A stretch of DNA of 64,000 bases from Epiperipatus broadwayi (GCA_028023455.1 JAQFVV010012537.1:2591889-2655888), one strand, 5' to 3'. Counted from the first letter of the stretch, positions 12,325-25,639 are shown. Notes: generated by a model not told the origin, from the sequence alone. Program-made: numbers and translations.

Positions 12325-12462
12325 AAAACTCCAGTGAAAGAGCTATTATAGATTAATGAGAAAACTTGTTTAGCCTCAAGGATAGTAGTAATTTATAGTT
12401 TCTTGGCAACATCAAAGATTAAAAGTTATCTGTGTTTAAAATGGATCTAATCTCTTCATTTC
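12325..12462 (-). repeat. Dispersed repeat E, copy 2
   Basis: Reverse complement of 2333-2475, including blocks CTATTATAGATTAATGAGAA and GGATCTAATCTCTTCATTTC. No terminal structure was seen. Confidence 0.7.
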
Positions 12463-12782
12463 TATTCTTTATTATAATAATAATCCATAGAAATATTTAA
12501 TTCAAAATAATATATAAATGCAATAGATTGACAAATAGACCAGATAAATATAATCTTTCAGATTTGTCATAAGCCCTTCATTTCAAGCTTGTATTTAAGT
12601 AACACTTTAAGATTTGTTATAAACTTGAGGAAATGCTTTACAATTTAAAAGATGTGTTTGTTTATTGGTGTGCATATATAAACTTCTTTATACTTTATAT
12701 TGAGGAAGCTATCAAAATTTTATTGAAAGAAGCTTTTGTGCAGTGAAGTAATACAAATGCTGTTGTTTAATCTGTTTGAGAT

Positions 12783-12805
12783 GTTATATATATATATATA
12801 TATAA
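12783..12805. repeat. (AT)n run
   Basis: Short TA dinucleotide repeat in AT-rich DNA. Nothing else was seen between 12463 and 13013. Confidence 0.8.
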
Positions 12806-13013
12806 TAGATTATATAATTATTTTCATTTTATAAAAATACTTTTATCAGCTTAACAGCTATTACAGCTAATCTCGGATATTATCTACTTATTAGCAAGAT
12901 AATAATTACTCTCAAATAAATAACAAATCTATTTTGAATTTTATCTTATCATTTTGTTAGACAATATAACCAAATTATACATAATGAAGTAGTGTTAAGA
13001 TATATATATATAT

Positions 13014-15208
13014 TGTAACGAGCACAGACGTCGTTACATTGTTTTTTTATTAGTAAACATGAAAAAAGTAAAAGTTCGCAAATAAAACTCTTTTTAAGAA
13101 TTAAAAATTGAAAATTAAAATCCTATGCTAAACTCGTATCTATATAATCGCACAGATGAAAAAAAAAATTATTAAAATAAAACTTTATTTAAAAAAAAGA
13201 AAAAGTATTTTAAAACTAAATTGTCAGTAAAGATTTAAAGATAAAAATATATCTAAGTTTGTACAAAACAAATTAAAATGTTACTGAAAAAATGGAAATG
13301 ATTAATTTAATTAGTCAAATGTGAACAAGCCCTTGGGCATTTAAATGTATAAACAATGGTCAGATAGGAAAACAATAGAAACTTTTAGCAAATGAAAGAA
13401 ATCCATCGGGAAATCGGACCTCAACAAAAAGGTTTTCACCATCATGACGTAATGTTGAGTTAATCCACAAAATTATTATAAAAGGAAAGGTTTGAAAATA
13501 AAAGAATTAATTAGCTATTAAAAGAGTAGACAGATATGTGTTAGTGCGGAGGTGAAGGAGAAGGGATTGAAAAGATGCACTCTTCAATCCCTTCAGTTCT
13601 GCTAAGAAAGAAAGAGAAATGAACTATCGTTTTCTACATTGAGGACCAGTTACCTCTGGATGGATAAATAAATCAGCCTACAGAATATCAACCCCTTTAG
13701 GACGGCATGGGAATTCACATTCATGGCAAGCAACGGATAAAGTTGGACGTTTTAAAAATTGTAAAAACTTTATATTCACTTGAAAAAATAAGAACTCTAA
13801 ATTTTAAAACCTTTTAGTAAATAATGCAATAGGATCCTATCTGACCAAACTAAATTCATTAGTAATAGTGTTATTTGATGTATTTTTTTAAATTTTTTTT
13901 AAAATCATTTCCATTTATATTTTTTTTTGTTTTTAAGTTTATTATGATTTCTGTTTTCCGATAAATTAAAATATATCAATGATAAATTTAAGTCGGGCGT
14001 GAATGGCTGTATAGATTTGTAAAGTTATATTAGGGGAGGGTAATCTTAGGTTATTCATGTTGTTGTTGAATTGGGTCAATGGATTGGATATATTGATGTA
14101 GTTAGTAGATGTAATGCAAGATTCGCTATGGGCAGAATCGCTTGTATATGCTGTGCACTTCCTCTTGCCTAGGGAATGCGATCGTAAGTCGGCAAAATGA
14201 CCACAGTCCGTTTCTATGGAGTTTTTTTTTTATTGTTCTTCTCGTTAGATAGATGTAATATTCCTATCTGATGAGAGTCAATGTCTTATCTTAACCTATT
14301 TTGTGTTGCCGTATTCGTATTACATTGAATACATCGATATATCAGATGGATTGACGCCAGTTTGACTGTGAACTTTTAGCCTAAGGTTAAATGGGGATAG
14401 AATGTTTTATCTTCAAATGCAAATCTATGTAGTCTATTTATACTCGACACTAAATAAAAATGCATTAAATTTAAGTTGTTTATAGACGCTTGCATGGATT
14501 CGTTATCGGTTAATTATGTTTTGGGTTTTCATATTGGATCAAAATATATAGACCTTCGATAAATAATGATACCTTACGGTGAGTATCTAAAATGTATTTA
14601 TTCGGATGTCTTTTAAGTTATTGGTGTCAATGCAAGCATCTTATGGTGAATGCTATTGGGTTACTTATAAATTTCCCTCTGCAATTGATGGTATCAATGA
14701 CTTTGTATTTTGATCATTTATGTTTATTTTGAAATGTTTTTAATCGTGAAATCTATGTAACCGATCTATACTCAAACATTTTAAAACAAACTTTTATAAA
14801 TCCATCTGTGCGAACTTATTAAAAATTAAAATGTAAACTTATAATATTATAAAAATTAAAATGTAGATTTAAATTCTAAAATCAAGTTAAAATCCAAAGC
14901 AAAAGTTATTCCAAAATAATGCTAAATTTTATATATGTGCGTAAATAAATGTTTGTGTGTTAATTACTGGCAGTGGCTTATTTTATTCTTTTTTATATAT
15001 TCTTAGATAAGAATTTATTATAAATATAAATCTCGGCTACTCCCTGAGCTAGTGACAATGGGCTAACGACCGGAATCAAAATATATAAAATAAAATTTTT
15101 TTTTTTTTTACTTACGTATCTGCCTACTTTATAAATTTTTCTAGGTTCAAATGCCTAGATGGCACCCTGTTGCAGATCACGTTAAGTGTTATTCTCCAGA
15201 TCGTTACA
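13014..15208. mobile_element. 2.2-kb unit bounded by TGTAACGA and TCGTTACA (LTR-like or DNA element)
   Basis: The unit starts TGTAACGA and ends TCGTTACA, an 8-bp perfect inverted pair, and sits inside an (AT)n tract that continues on both sides, so the target duplication cannot be measured. Right after the left end TCGTTACA occurs again (13031-13038), giving a small terminal hairpin. Composition differs from the surroundings: more CpG, several G-rich stretches and few long homopolymers. No open frame of note exists inside. TG...CA ends would suit a solo Gypsy-type LTR, although 2.2 kb is long for one; a non-autonomous DNA element is the alternative. Confidence 0.6.
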
Positions 15209-15559
15209 ATATATATATATATTAACAGATTGATAATAGAATATGTTGCCACTAATTATATACTAATTTCTTATCAGATCATTATACAATATGCTAATGT
15301 TTATATGATTGAAAATTATGATTAGATCACATTAAACAATTTTTCAATAAGAAAGAATACAGTCAAATGTACTTAAGTTAATATTAAAATTATTATTTGT
15401 TAGCCAACAAAATGAAATACATCTTTTAATAGGCATTATTCAGCTGAATAGATTTCCAGATTTAGACATAAACATTTTAAGAAAATGAAATTATTTAAAC
15501 TTTTAAAATATTGACAATAATAACATAATTTTTATATATAAAGCATGATTTTCAACCAT

Positions 15560-16245
15560 TATTGATTCATTACAGAATGAAGGTCTCACCATATTTAATC
15601 CAGATTCTCTGATCCTTAACTTCTTCCAATCATATTACAATAACAAACTTCCTTATATCATAAATCTACCTTACATGTGGTCTCTTTCTAGATCATTTAT
15701 AGCCTCTTTGAATTCGGTTTAAGACTTCAATTGTTCATCTATTATTATCTCTTCCAGCATTATATCCAATAAAGCTTTACATTAGTCTTCTAATTCTTTT
15801 AATTATATCAGTAATGTCCATTGTTCTTTCAATCACATATTTCATTTTCAATTCTTTCTTGTTATTCCTAAATACATCTCTCCATATATTATTGAGTTAT
15901 CTCAAATCTTTGTACTGTCTTCTGTTAAGTGTAAATCTTAGAGTCTAAGTGAGAATTGATAAAATACATCTATTAAAAACCTTTTTCAAACACACAGGCA
16001 AATTTCCTTTTAATATTAACATTTTTCTAATAAAAGCACTTTATCTTATCCAAGTTCAATTCTATGATTAATTTTATTCATTATGTTTCCATTTGTATTA
16101 ACACTCTGACCAAGGTATTTATAGTTATCAACTTCTAATTCACCGTTATCAATTTGTATTTTTTCCCCGCTGAAAATTGAACATTAATTTCGTCTTCTTA
16201 GCATTTATCTTTAGCCTACTTTCTTACTTTTATCTGATAAAACAA
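15560..16245 (-). mobile_element. LINE 3' fragment (RTE-like), decayed
   Basis: On the minus strand this is the same C-terminal segment as 42820-43359, extended upstream towards the thumb region, where blocks equivalent to 'KTK' and 'NTNGNI' can be traced. It has many stops. The 3' end is near 15560, with the 'GE(T)FIL' block partly changed. No target duplication could be read. Confidence 0.75.
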
Positions 16246-16949
16246 ATATTGATTGAATTATATTGGATTATACACTACATTTTACAATTTAAACTTTAGA
16301 AAAAATAACTTAAATATTTACACTTTTCTCATTTTAAATTATTTTTCAAATTTTCAAATATAATATGATTTACGAAGAAAATTTGCATACATTTAATAAA
16401 ATGCTTATTGGATATTTTTTTAAATAAAATAATAAAGAGCAATAAAACTCAAGCACTTTGACATCTATTTCAAATTTTGGAGATCATTAGTTCAAAAGTT
16501 ATCACATTTTTAGTTTGACCTCCAGTGGTTAAAAAAATCAATCACTTGCTGACATTTTTATTCTAAGTTAAAATGGTAAGAATATTTTATAACTGAAAAA
16601 TTTATGGCAGCAAATGATCAGAAATTTATCAGTCAATAACTTCAACAAATGTTAATTTTAGTTTTAAAATGTAGAGTAAATCTATATTTAATCGAACATT
16701 TTAACAAAACGATGGAAATGCTTTAAGTAAATTATACATTTTCATTCCAATATTCAGTAATCGTTTTTTTTTTAAACTTTTTTTTAATTAAAAAGATGTA
16801 TATAAAATTTTTAAATTAATATATATATATAAAGGACAACATGGATGTTATTTAAATCATCTAGATTTTGCAGATAATGTATTTGTCTTTTGTGAATTTT
16901 GGAGACATTGCAAGAATTATCAGATGAAGATCAGAAAGTAGAACTACAA

Positions 16950-17059
16950 GTCTTGCATTGGTGGTCGAGAGGTCAGCGCGACTACCTTGCACTTGCAGGC
17001 AGTTGCCCAGGTTGCGGGTTCGCGTCCCGGCCGATGCTATGGCACTTTAAAAAAAAAAA
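16950..17059 (+). mobile_element. tRNA-derived SINE 1 with 12-bp target duplication
   Basis: The body begins with GTCTTGCATTGGTGGTCGAG. An A-box-like TGGTCGAGAGG lies at 16962-16972 and a B box GGTTCGCGTCC at 17017-17027, the polymerase III internal promoter layout of a tRNA. It ends in a poly(A) run (17049-17059). GTAGAACTACAA flanks it on both sides (16938-16949 and 17060-17071), which marks a retrotransposed insertion in the host LINE. Two further copies are at 25183-25268 and 37564-37670. Confidence 0.93.
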
Positions 17060-17404
17060 GTAGAACTACAAATAAATACTAAGAAGACTAAAGTAATATT
17101 CAATGGATTTTCAGAGAAGAATAAAATACAGATTGATAATCATGAATTAGAAGAAATTATTAGTTACAAATACCTAATCAGATATTAATATGGACGAAAA
17201 TGTAATGGATAAAATTAATCATAGAATTAAACTTGAATAAAATGCTTTTGATAGGAATATCTTAATATTAGAAGAAAATATGATTATAGTTTGAAAAGAA
17301 ATGTTTTTAACAGATATATTTTATCACTTTTACATGTGGATTTGAGACTTGAAAACTTAACAGAAGAACTGTACTAAGACTTCACTCAATAAGGTATATT
17401 GGAA

Positions 17405-18055
17405 AATGGATAATAAAGAGAGCCACTCACCCCATTCTAATTACACATCATTCTTATTCACATGCTAGTTGAAGTCATTCTCAAGCTCTTTTAGTTACTC
17501 TCTATTTCACCAAAATATAATCTCATTAGATTTTATAATCCAGGTTCTCAAATTATTCACCAGCAAATCTAAAACATTCTTTTAGGAAGTCTGCTTATTC
17601 ATCAAGTTCTCCAAAATACTCTGCCCCTACTACAACCCTAGAGTTTGACATCTTAATGTTATTCTCTATGTTCTCCACAGTATATACCCATTTCATCTTA
17701 ATTCAGCATCAACTACTTACTTTTCAACATCTTCATTTTATCTTTTAGTCTCAATGATTCACCTAGTAATTTCAGATATTTACCAGTTAGCCCAAGTTAT
17801 ACTCCAACATCATCAAAATGTAATTCTACATAACCTGCATACAATCTATTATCAGTTACATACTTTCTTACTTCACCAACATATTCACTGATAACACACA
17901 TACAGGGTTATCTATACTATCTATTCTTCAGAAACTTTGAAATTCTATCTACCTCCAATTAGGATATTCTCCAAAACATTCCCAAATATACATCTCTCAG
18001 TAAAATCTCTAAATATTAATCTCTTTCTGCTGCATCCAACACACATTTCTTAAGT
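17405..18055. mobile_element. Pyrimidine-rich insert in the LINE, unidentified
   Basis: The plus strand is almost free of G over 650 bp (C and T dominate with A), in contrast to both flanks, where LINE coding continues. The sharp change and the interrupted LINE imply an insertion, perhaps a minus-strand retroelement fragment. No protein motif was recognised. Boundaries are approximate. Confidence 0.5.
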
Positions 18056-18846
18056 GAAATACATGTGAAAAAATAGACTATGTTATTGGCATCATTCAAA
18101 AAATATTAGAGATTGAAATAGAACTGTGTTGAAAGTATTGCTAGAAGAGATGGTAATAGAAAAGATGATAACAATTGGACAATTGAAATGTAAATACTTC
18201 AAAAGAAATAAAATGTGAGATGAATAAACAAAAATCTTAAATTAGATCCAAAAGATTTTAAATGATTCATAAAGAGGATGAACTTATAAAGTTTTTTGGT
18301 TATTATGTGGAGAATAAAAGCTATGAATAAGAGAAATTGGATTACATTTGAGGAGACTTTTTAGTCTGCAGTGGAATGAAAATCATTGAAAATAATGATG
18401 ATATAACAAAGAGAATCATGTGCTTTAAAAGTTTTCTTGAATTAGTGTGAAATATGTATATGAGAAGCCTGAAGGATAAATGAGATTTGGAAGCTTCAGT
18501 AAACCTTTCAAAAATATTAGTATTTAAATAAATAAATATGAAAGATATAAATAAAAAAATACTAAAACAGTTGATTAAGAGAATTTTTGTTAGAATTACT
18601 GAACAGATAACTAGTTTTGTGTCCATGAGGTTAATTCAGCAATTTTGTTACTGATAGACTCAAACATCATATGAATTTCTGAGGTGAATAACTACTTAAT
18701 TATTTTGTTTTTAAAAAAACCTTTTCTAGTTCTAGATTCCAATCCTGCTGATATATATCTTCTATATCTAGGTGGAAATTCACTATTAATTACAGTGTTA
18801 CAGAGAGGGGAAGAATATGAATTATGTAATATTTAAAATTCTATAA

Positions 18847-19005
<159 letters not shown>

Positions 19006-19200
19006 ACAACTCCTCTAAAAGAGTTCACATGGTCTGACAATTCCAAAAGCTAGACAAATGGAAGCATAGCTATTGACAAAGTTTCTCACTCCAGAAAAGT
19101 CTTTATAATGTAGAAATCAGATCAACAGAGATATTAAAGTATTAGAAAAATACTATTACTAGACTGATATTGTTAATAAATATTGGAAATTCCCAGAATT

Positions 19201-19312
19201 AAAGAATCATGGGTAGTTAGTGCTCTTGCAATATCTTTATCTAAATAAAACAAATCAAAGAATCATGGGTAGTTAGTGCTCTTGCAATATCTTTATCTAA
19301 ATAAAACAAATC
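19201..19312. repeat. Perfect 56-bp tandem duplication
   Basis: Two head-to-tail copies starting AAAGAATCATGGGTAG, identical over 56 bp, so the duplication is recent. Confidence 0.95.
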
Positions 19313-19322
19313 AAATTTACTA

Positions 19323-19475
19323 TATTTGATTGATTGATTGATTGATAAATGAATAGATATACAGAAAGATAGTTGATAATCAGATGGATAAATAAATAAT
19401 AGTTAGATAGATGGGCAGATGGATGTGACAAGAGTGATAGATAGGCAAATAAACAGATAAACTGATAGATAGATT
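19323..19475. repeat. (GATT)n and degenerate (GATA)n
   Basis: GATT repeats followed by imperfect GATA/GATG repeats. Confidence 0.85.
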
Positions 19476-19479
19476 AGTG

Positions 19480-20325
19480 GAAATAAGAAAGAATCAGGAA
19501 GTCATTTTTATTACTTTAAAAATGTCCTCAGCACAAATGGAGAGTATTTGTATATAAAGTCACTATAAGTTCTCAATTTAATTAATCAAATTTATTAATA
19601 AGAACATTCATAATGATTTTTTAGCAGCTACAATTTATGTATTACACCTCTGCATATCTTATTTTACAATCTGCTTGTAAATGACCATATTTAGGTAATA
19701 TTGATGAATGTGTCAAGGTATCATATGAAATGGATGTGCGGTATATTAACAATTAAGATGCAGTTTTCTCTTTATTGTTTTTTTTCATTAATACTTTAAA
19801 TTTCCTACTTTTATAAAACGGCAGATTGAGTTCCTATTTTTTTATCAGTTTATAATGCTCTATGACATCCTTCCTTTTGCAATCTCTATATCTCTTAATA
19901 TGTCCTTCCAGAAATTTTCTTTTCTAACTTCTCCATCTATTTCTTTTTTCCAAATTTTCTTTAAATGTTCTATTTTTCTTGGTATGATCCAGTTTAATAC
20001 TTATATTTATTTTATTAACCTTTTCTGAGAACACTCTGTCTCTCTAATTTGTCTTGTTCAGATTTCAGTGATTTTTTCTGTAATTGTCAAATTATTTTCC
20101 ATTCTATCTTTCAATAACCAAACTTTATCTCCAAATATAATGGCACTTTTCACCATTGCAATAAACAGGAAATAAACTCTGAAATTGAAATTTAATGTCT
20201 AAATGCAATAATATTTTTGCTTCGTGGAGAAGATTAAATATAACTTTTATGTATTTTTAGCAATTTTTACTTTTAAAATGGATATTCTGCATTTTTTGGA
20301 GATATTGGATGAGTATTACAGATTT
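19480..20325. other. No gene recognised
   Basis: AT-rich. The 19800-20160 part is pyrimidine-rich and could be a worn minus-strand LINE piece, but no motif can be shown. Confidence 0.4.
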
Positions 20326-20327
20326 TA

Positions 20328-20400
20328 TGTGCAAGCCTTCTGGCATCCATTGATTGCTCTGGCTTGCATTGAGTGGCACTACTGTATGGAGAGTTTTGCT
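20328..20400 (+). mobile_element. Family C fragment
   Basis: The terminal part only: GCCTTCTGGCATCCATTGAT, the GAGTGGCACTACTGTATGG block and AGTTTTGC. The ribozyme part is missing. It abuts a foldback at 20404. Confidence 0.85.
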
Positions 20401-20403
20401 GGT

Positions 20404-20555
20404 CTATTAATAACTATATTATAATATTTAACAAACCAGATTTCATTTCAATTGAGACCTTTTCAAGATATTATATTATAATACAATATATTTTGAGAAG
20501 GTCTCAATGGAGATAAAAGCTGGTTTGATAAATATTATAATATAGTTATTAATAG
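20404..20555. repeat. Foldback, about 63-bp arms
   Basis: Arms 20404-20466 and 20492-20555 share CTATTAATAACTATATTATA and its complement. The left edge coincides with the end of the family C fragment. Confidence 0.85.
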
Positions 20556-21021
20556 TTGTTTATTTCTATCTTAGTTTTTTCTATACAGTATTTTTCTCTT
20601 ATAGCATTATTTGTTGTTCATCTTTATATGATCTTCATAATTATATATATATAATGATTTTTGATAGTCATGTAAAATATGAAATGTCTACATATTTTTT
20701 CTTCATTTTTTGTTATATCATTACTAATTATTTTAATTAATTGTGATACTTATGTATTAGACTTGAAACACATTAGACCTGCAGCGGCTTTCCACATTCA
20801 GATCAATCTACTGACAACTTTCTAATCTTTTGATCTGATAAAAATAACATATATACCTGGATCTTCTATGAAGGTTAAATGATAAATTCATCAAAATGGA
20901 CCATGTGTACATGATATTTTTGCAAGATTTACAAAGTTATCAGCAGCCTGAATACATATGAGAAAAGGTGCTGCAGATCTAATACTAAAACAATTACAAA
21001 AATACTCTTAAAATATTACCA

Positions 21022-21430
21022 AAAATCCTGTGTTACTATCTTAGCAGCATGTATGTATTGTAACTCAGATCACCCAGGAGCAAAGCTCCACCTGTGTCCA
21101 GGCACCATTTTCTGTACAGATCAATTGTAGTTTTCCAATTTAAAAATAAACATCATGAATTTGAGAATTATGAATGGTTGTTAAAAAGTACATTTTTTAA
21201 TAATACAAAGTACATTTTTAATACTACAATTGTATTATTTAAAAAATGTACTTTTTAATTAAAAATTCATAATTATGAAACTCGTGATGTTTATTTTTAA
21301 ATTGTAAAGCTACAGTTGATCTGTATGGAAAACATTGCCTAGATACAGGCAGAGCTTCACTTTTGGGCAACCTAAGCTACAATACATACCCGCACATATG
21401 CATACATGTTGTTAAGATAATAACAAAGGA
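21022..21430. repeat. Foldback, about 185-bp arms
   Basis: Arms roughly 21022-21206 and 21232-21430, centre near 21219. Landmarks are AAAAATAAACATCATGAATT and its complement, and CATGTATGTATTGTA against TACAATACATACC. Divergence between arms is higher at the outer ends. No core ribozyme motif was found. Confidence 0.8.
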
Positions 21431-21699
21431 TACAACTTTAGAATGGGTGAATAATAGAATTAATATGACAAGGAATATTAATTTTTAACAATATTCTAAA
21501 AATATGAATTTCACCCAAAAATATGGACAAAACAATCACTAAATTACAAAAATAGTCTAAAATATTATCAAAAAACTGTAAAATATACACATACAATTCT
21601 TACTGTAATATATAATAGGAATTGTCGAGATGAAACAATAAATTTGTCCGTTCTACTTTATTTTAAGTGGATATTTTTTTTCCCAAAATGGAGACTAAA

Positions 21700-22110
21700 A
21701 GTAAAATTTTTACCAAAATGCACACTTACTTAACACGTGGTGTTTTACATGAAAATAATCATAAGTGGCAGTTAGTAATTCAGCACTTTTATAGGTCCTC
21801 CAACAATCAAAATATACTCTAAAATATTACAAAATGCACATCTACTTAACACGTGATTGTATTTGTGGTTCACATGAAAATGATCGTAATCGGCACTTTA
21901 TAATTCAGAACTTTTATCGGCCTTCCAACAGTTGGAATAAATCATTGATCCCTCTTCAATATTTTGTTTGATGGCTTCCATAAGTATAACTACTGTAGTA
22001 TCATTAATTGTCATGATAAAACACTCATCAGCACTTCTTAATTCAGCACTTTTTTAGGCCTTCCAACTGTCGAAATAAATCGTTGATCTCTCTTCCACAT
22101 TTTATCTAGC
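21700..22110. repeat. Irregular tandem repeat, three units
   Basis: TAATTCAG(C/A)ACTTTT followed by a GGCCTTCCAAC-like block recurs at about 21776, 21891 and 22037. ATGCACA(C/T)..ACTTAACACGTG recurs at 21718 and 21835. The period is about 117-145 bp. The third unit is the most complete. Confidence 0.7.
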
Positions 22111-22559
22111 TTGGTTTTGAAAAGACTGTCATCAATTTTGTTAGGGCCTCCAATTTTACATTTTCTTAAAAATATTAAACAGCAATCATTTCAGTAGCAA
22201 ATAAAAAATCTTTGAATCAAAATTATGAATAGCAATGAAAGTAAAAATCATTGAATCAAAAGTACGAATACAAATGAAGTAAAAAAAATAATTTTAAAAT
22301 GCACTAAACATCTTGTCAAAAATGAAATCTGGGCAATAACTGAGAGTGTAAAATCATTATAAAAACACATTATTGAACAAGATCGGATCAGCTCGCAGTG
22401 TTTATTTTATCATGGATGTGAACAGGCATACCATCTCCTCTATGTTTCAGGATGAATATGTAAGAACCTCAATTATTAAACCCTTGTTAAATTATTTATT
22501 TCTACATTTAACACACCTTATCAAACAATCAATTAATTTATCTATCTACCTACCTGTCT

Positions 22560-23020
<461 letters not shown>

Positions 23021-23399
23021 TGTCTGCCTGTATAATTCTCTAATTTATTTATATAGTATATATAATTACCTAATTTATTTGCCTATCTATCATTTAATCT
23101 ATAAATCAATCAAATTTGCTGCATTCTGAATGAGATGTTACAAGAGTATTATGATTTCAATAAGTCTATTGAATAATAAAGATTTGTTTCATAGAATCAG
23201 GATTAAAAATACTAGATAACTATTTGTTAGCAGGATTATTTCTGATGTGTTCAGTGGTTTAGATCAATGAAATGAAAAGTGAAATATAACAATTTATCAA
23301 AATATTTTCAGATATTTTAAAATTATAAACATTTTAAAATTATAAATGTATAAGCTTAAAGAAATTTTTTCAGCAAAACATAAATAATGATTTTACTAT

Positions 23400-23640
23400 T
23401 ATTATTGACATGGAAATTTAATGTACTTATATACCAATACATTTATAATGCATAAAATACTAATGATTTTAATGAACATGCAAGTGATTTTACAGCTAAT
23501 CAAATATGCAACATTAAAAATTTAAATTTATTTCACTGAAGAAACAAGTCTGAATACATTATTAAGATAATTTTACAAGTCAAATCTTTAAAGAATCATT
23601 TTTAAATAAACCTATAAATAATGCCTACCTCTTGTCACAT
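23400..23640 (+). repeat. Dispersed repeat D, copy 1
   Basis: Similar in order to 25640-25900: blocks CAGCTAATCAAATATG, AATACATTATTAAGATAA and AAAGAATCATTTTTAAATAA. No coding potential. Confidence 0.6.
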
Positions 23641-24389
23641 CAATGCCAATCTATTTTGTCATAAAAGATAATAGATTGGCACAAATGCAACAAAACAAGC
23701 ATTGATAGTGAGTTCATTCTTTAATCTAACCAAATAAATTGGTATTGACATAATTAAAAAGGATATGTACAGGGTTTTTTTTTTTTAAATTAATTTTTTA
23801 AGGGTCTGGTTTGTAAATTATTTTAGTAATATGCTTGGATTTGTTTGTTCCATTAAATGAATTAACATTTTACTTATAAGTGTATAGAATTAATGAGATT
23901 TGCCCAAAAGCAAACTCATTCAACTTTTAAAGTTATTTCTCTTTTATGATTTAATTTTTTGTTTATTCAGCTGTTTTCCAATTTTTTTTTAAATCTTTAT
24001 GCTATGAAGTAAAACAGCATTTAAAAAACTACTATAAAATGCTAATCAGATTAGATAGATAATGGATGGACAAGATTTAGAGATTTCCTATTTTTATTCT
24101 GGAATTAAAGATATATAAATACTTTTTACCAAACAATAATTGGATAGCTCTCTGGACTGACACAGACTGAAATAATTCAAATAAGCTCTAATTTTATTAA
24201 AAATTCTCAGCTACCTGAAAAATTTTTTAAATCCTGTGCAAATTTAAAGCTAAATCATAAACTTGACAGGTAGATGAACCACTATGTCACAAAACCCTTT
24301 TATCAAAGTAGTAATGAGACTTTCATTTACTATCTTTTAAATTAATACATTGTACAGGTTTAAACCTGCATTTATATAAGTAATATATG

Positions 24390-24500
24390 CGGGATTCGAA
24401 CTCAGACTTTCACACGACGCACTACTTTCAGTGCCATCTCATATTGCTGACCCACCTGATCACACACGTTTTGAAAAGATAAGTAATCACTAATATCTTT
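24390..24500 (-). mobile_element. tRNA-like SINE remnant joined to a family B-like end
   Basis: On the minus strand a B-box-like GAGTTCGAATCCC ends the unit, and GGGTCAGCAATATGAG lies where an A box would be. The other side (TGATCACACACG, AAAAGATAAGTAATCAC) resembles the start of the hammerhead family B copy at 47118-47150. The tRNA relation is an inference from these two boxes; a cloverleaf could not be completed. Confidence 0.45.
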
Positions 24501-25143
24501 TAAATTGAATATTGAAAAATAAAGTATTATGCTCTACTTTTGAGATAATTCAGACACCTTTTCCTTGATTATTATTACCATAATTTTATGTATATGAAAA
24601 GAAGAGGTACTTTTGAGTTTTTGGCTAAAGCAAGATGGCAGCTCACATTTTTAATAAATATAATTTTAAGAGCTTGCAATCTATCGAAAATGTGTTAGTT
24701 GCTAAATTAAAACAATTTTAATAAATGGATTGTTAAATTTAAAAAGAGAATAGATTATGATAAATTTCATTAAGAAACTTTATTTCAATTTTTTTTTTCG
24801 CTTATATTATAACTTGGGGAAGTGATGAGATGCTTTTAAGATTGCCATACTTTGATTCAATTTAGTGTGTTTCTTTTTCTCAGCAGTTTTTTTTTTTTTT
24901 GGTAAATTGTCATAATAATAAAAATTTGGAGCCTTCTTGTAATCAGAATGTGAATCAGTGGACTATTTCCAAAAGTACAGGATTCTGCCCTCCCAATAAG
25001 TTTATGTGTTAATACTCACGATATGATTGCATGCCACCCTCATGAATAAGATGTAATTATTGTATTTATATCTTTTTTTCTGTTAATAAGTTAATTTTAA
25101 AAAAAAAACTGTAAATATTGTAATTAATTTTTTCACAATGAGT

Positions 25144-25176
<33 letters not shown>

Positions 25177-25180
25177 CAGT
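24500..25180. other. No gene recognised
   Basis: AT-rich with several poly(T) and poly(A) runs. Confidence 0.6.
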
Positions 25181-25182
25181 AG

Positions 25183-25268
25183 TCAAGCATTGTTAGCCGA
25201 GAGGTCAGCGCAGCCGCCCATGCAAACGGTTCGCTTCCCGGCCGATGCTATGACATATGAAAAAAAAA
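25183..25268 (+). mobile_element. tRNA-derived SINE 1, internally shortened
   Basis: TCAAGCATTGTTAGCCGAGA at the start matches the other SINE 1 copies. The part between A and B boxes is about 20 bp shorter than at 16950. The B box GGTTCGCTTCC is at 25228-25238 and the tail is GCCGATGCTATGACATATG plus poly(A). A target duplication is not obvious because the left flank is itself poly(A). Confidence 0.88.
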
Positions 25269-25639
25269 TAACAATAATAAATAATAAAATGTAAACATTA
25301 AATAAGATGTTTCCTATAACACTTTTTGATTATTTCTTCATTTTATATTTATAAAGCATAAAAGTACTCTTAATTGCCTAATAAAATATATTTATTCTTT
25401 ATATATATATATATTAGTCATTTATTAGGTAATCACAATTTAAGATAAAACAAAAGCATCTCTTCTCTGCTGCCACCTATAGTAAACGTGATAATGAATG
25501 ATTACCAAATGTCAGCCTATTAGAGTAGAATATCATTTTTATTTTATCATATGTTATACAGAATAAAAAAGTTAACTGATAACTATTTAATTTTTTTTTC
25601 TAGAGAAATGTTATATTTAAGGAAAGGAAGAAAACAATA

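Larger units (their letters stand above)
16840..18290 (+). mobile_element. LINE fragment (RTE-like), split by a SINE and a second insert
   Basis: Near 16857 the plus strand reads HLNHLDFADNVFVF, in which FADN stands for the F/YADD catalytic motif of reverse transcriptase. After the SINE (16950-17059) coding resumes with 'VELQINTKKTKVIFNG' and 'SYKYL'. It continues to the 'HETWKLNRR'-like block near 17350, is interrupted at about 17405-18055, and resumes with the ARRDGN and 'NWTIEM' blocks. It has frameshifts and stops throughout. The last part of the 3' end is eroded. Confidence 0.8.

Noticed and set aside
14268-14300. CTGATGAGAGTC as a hammerhead start in the 2.2-kb unit
   Set aside because: No GAAA follows at a suitable distance.
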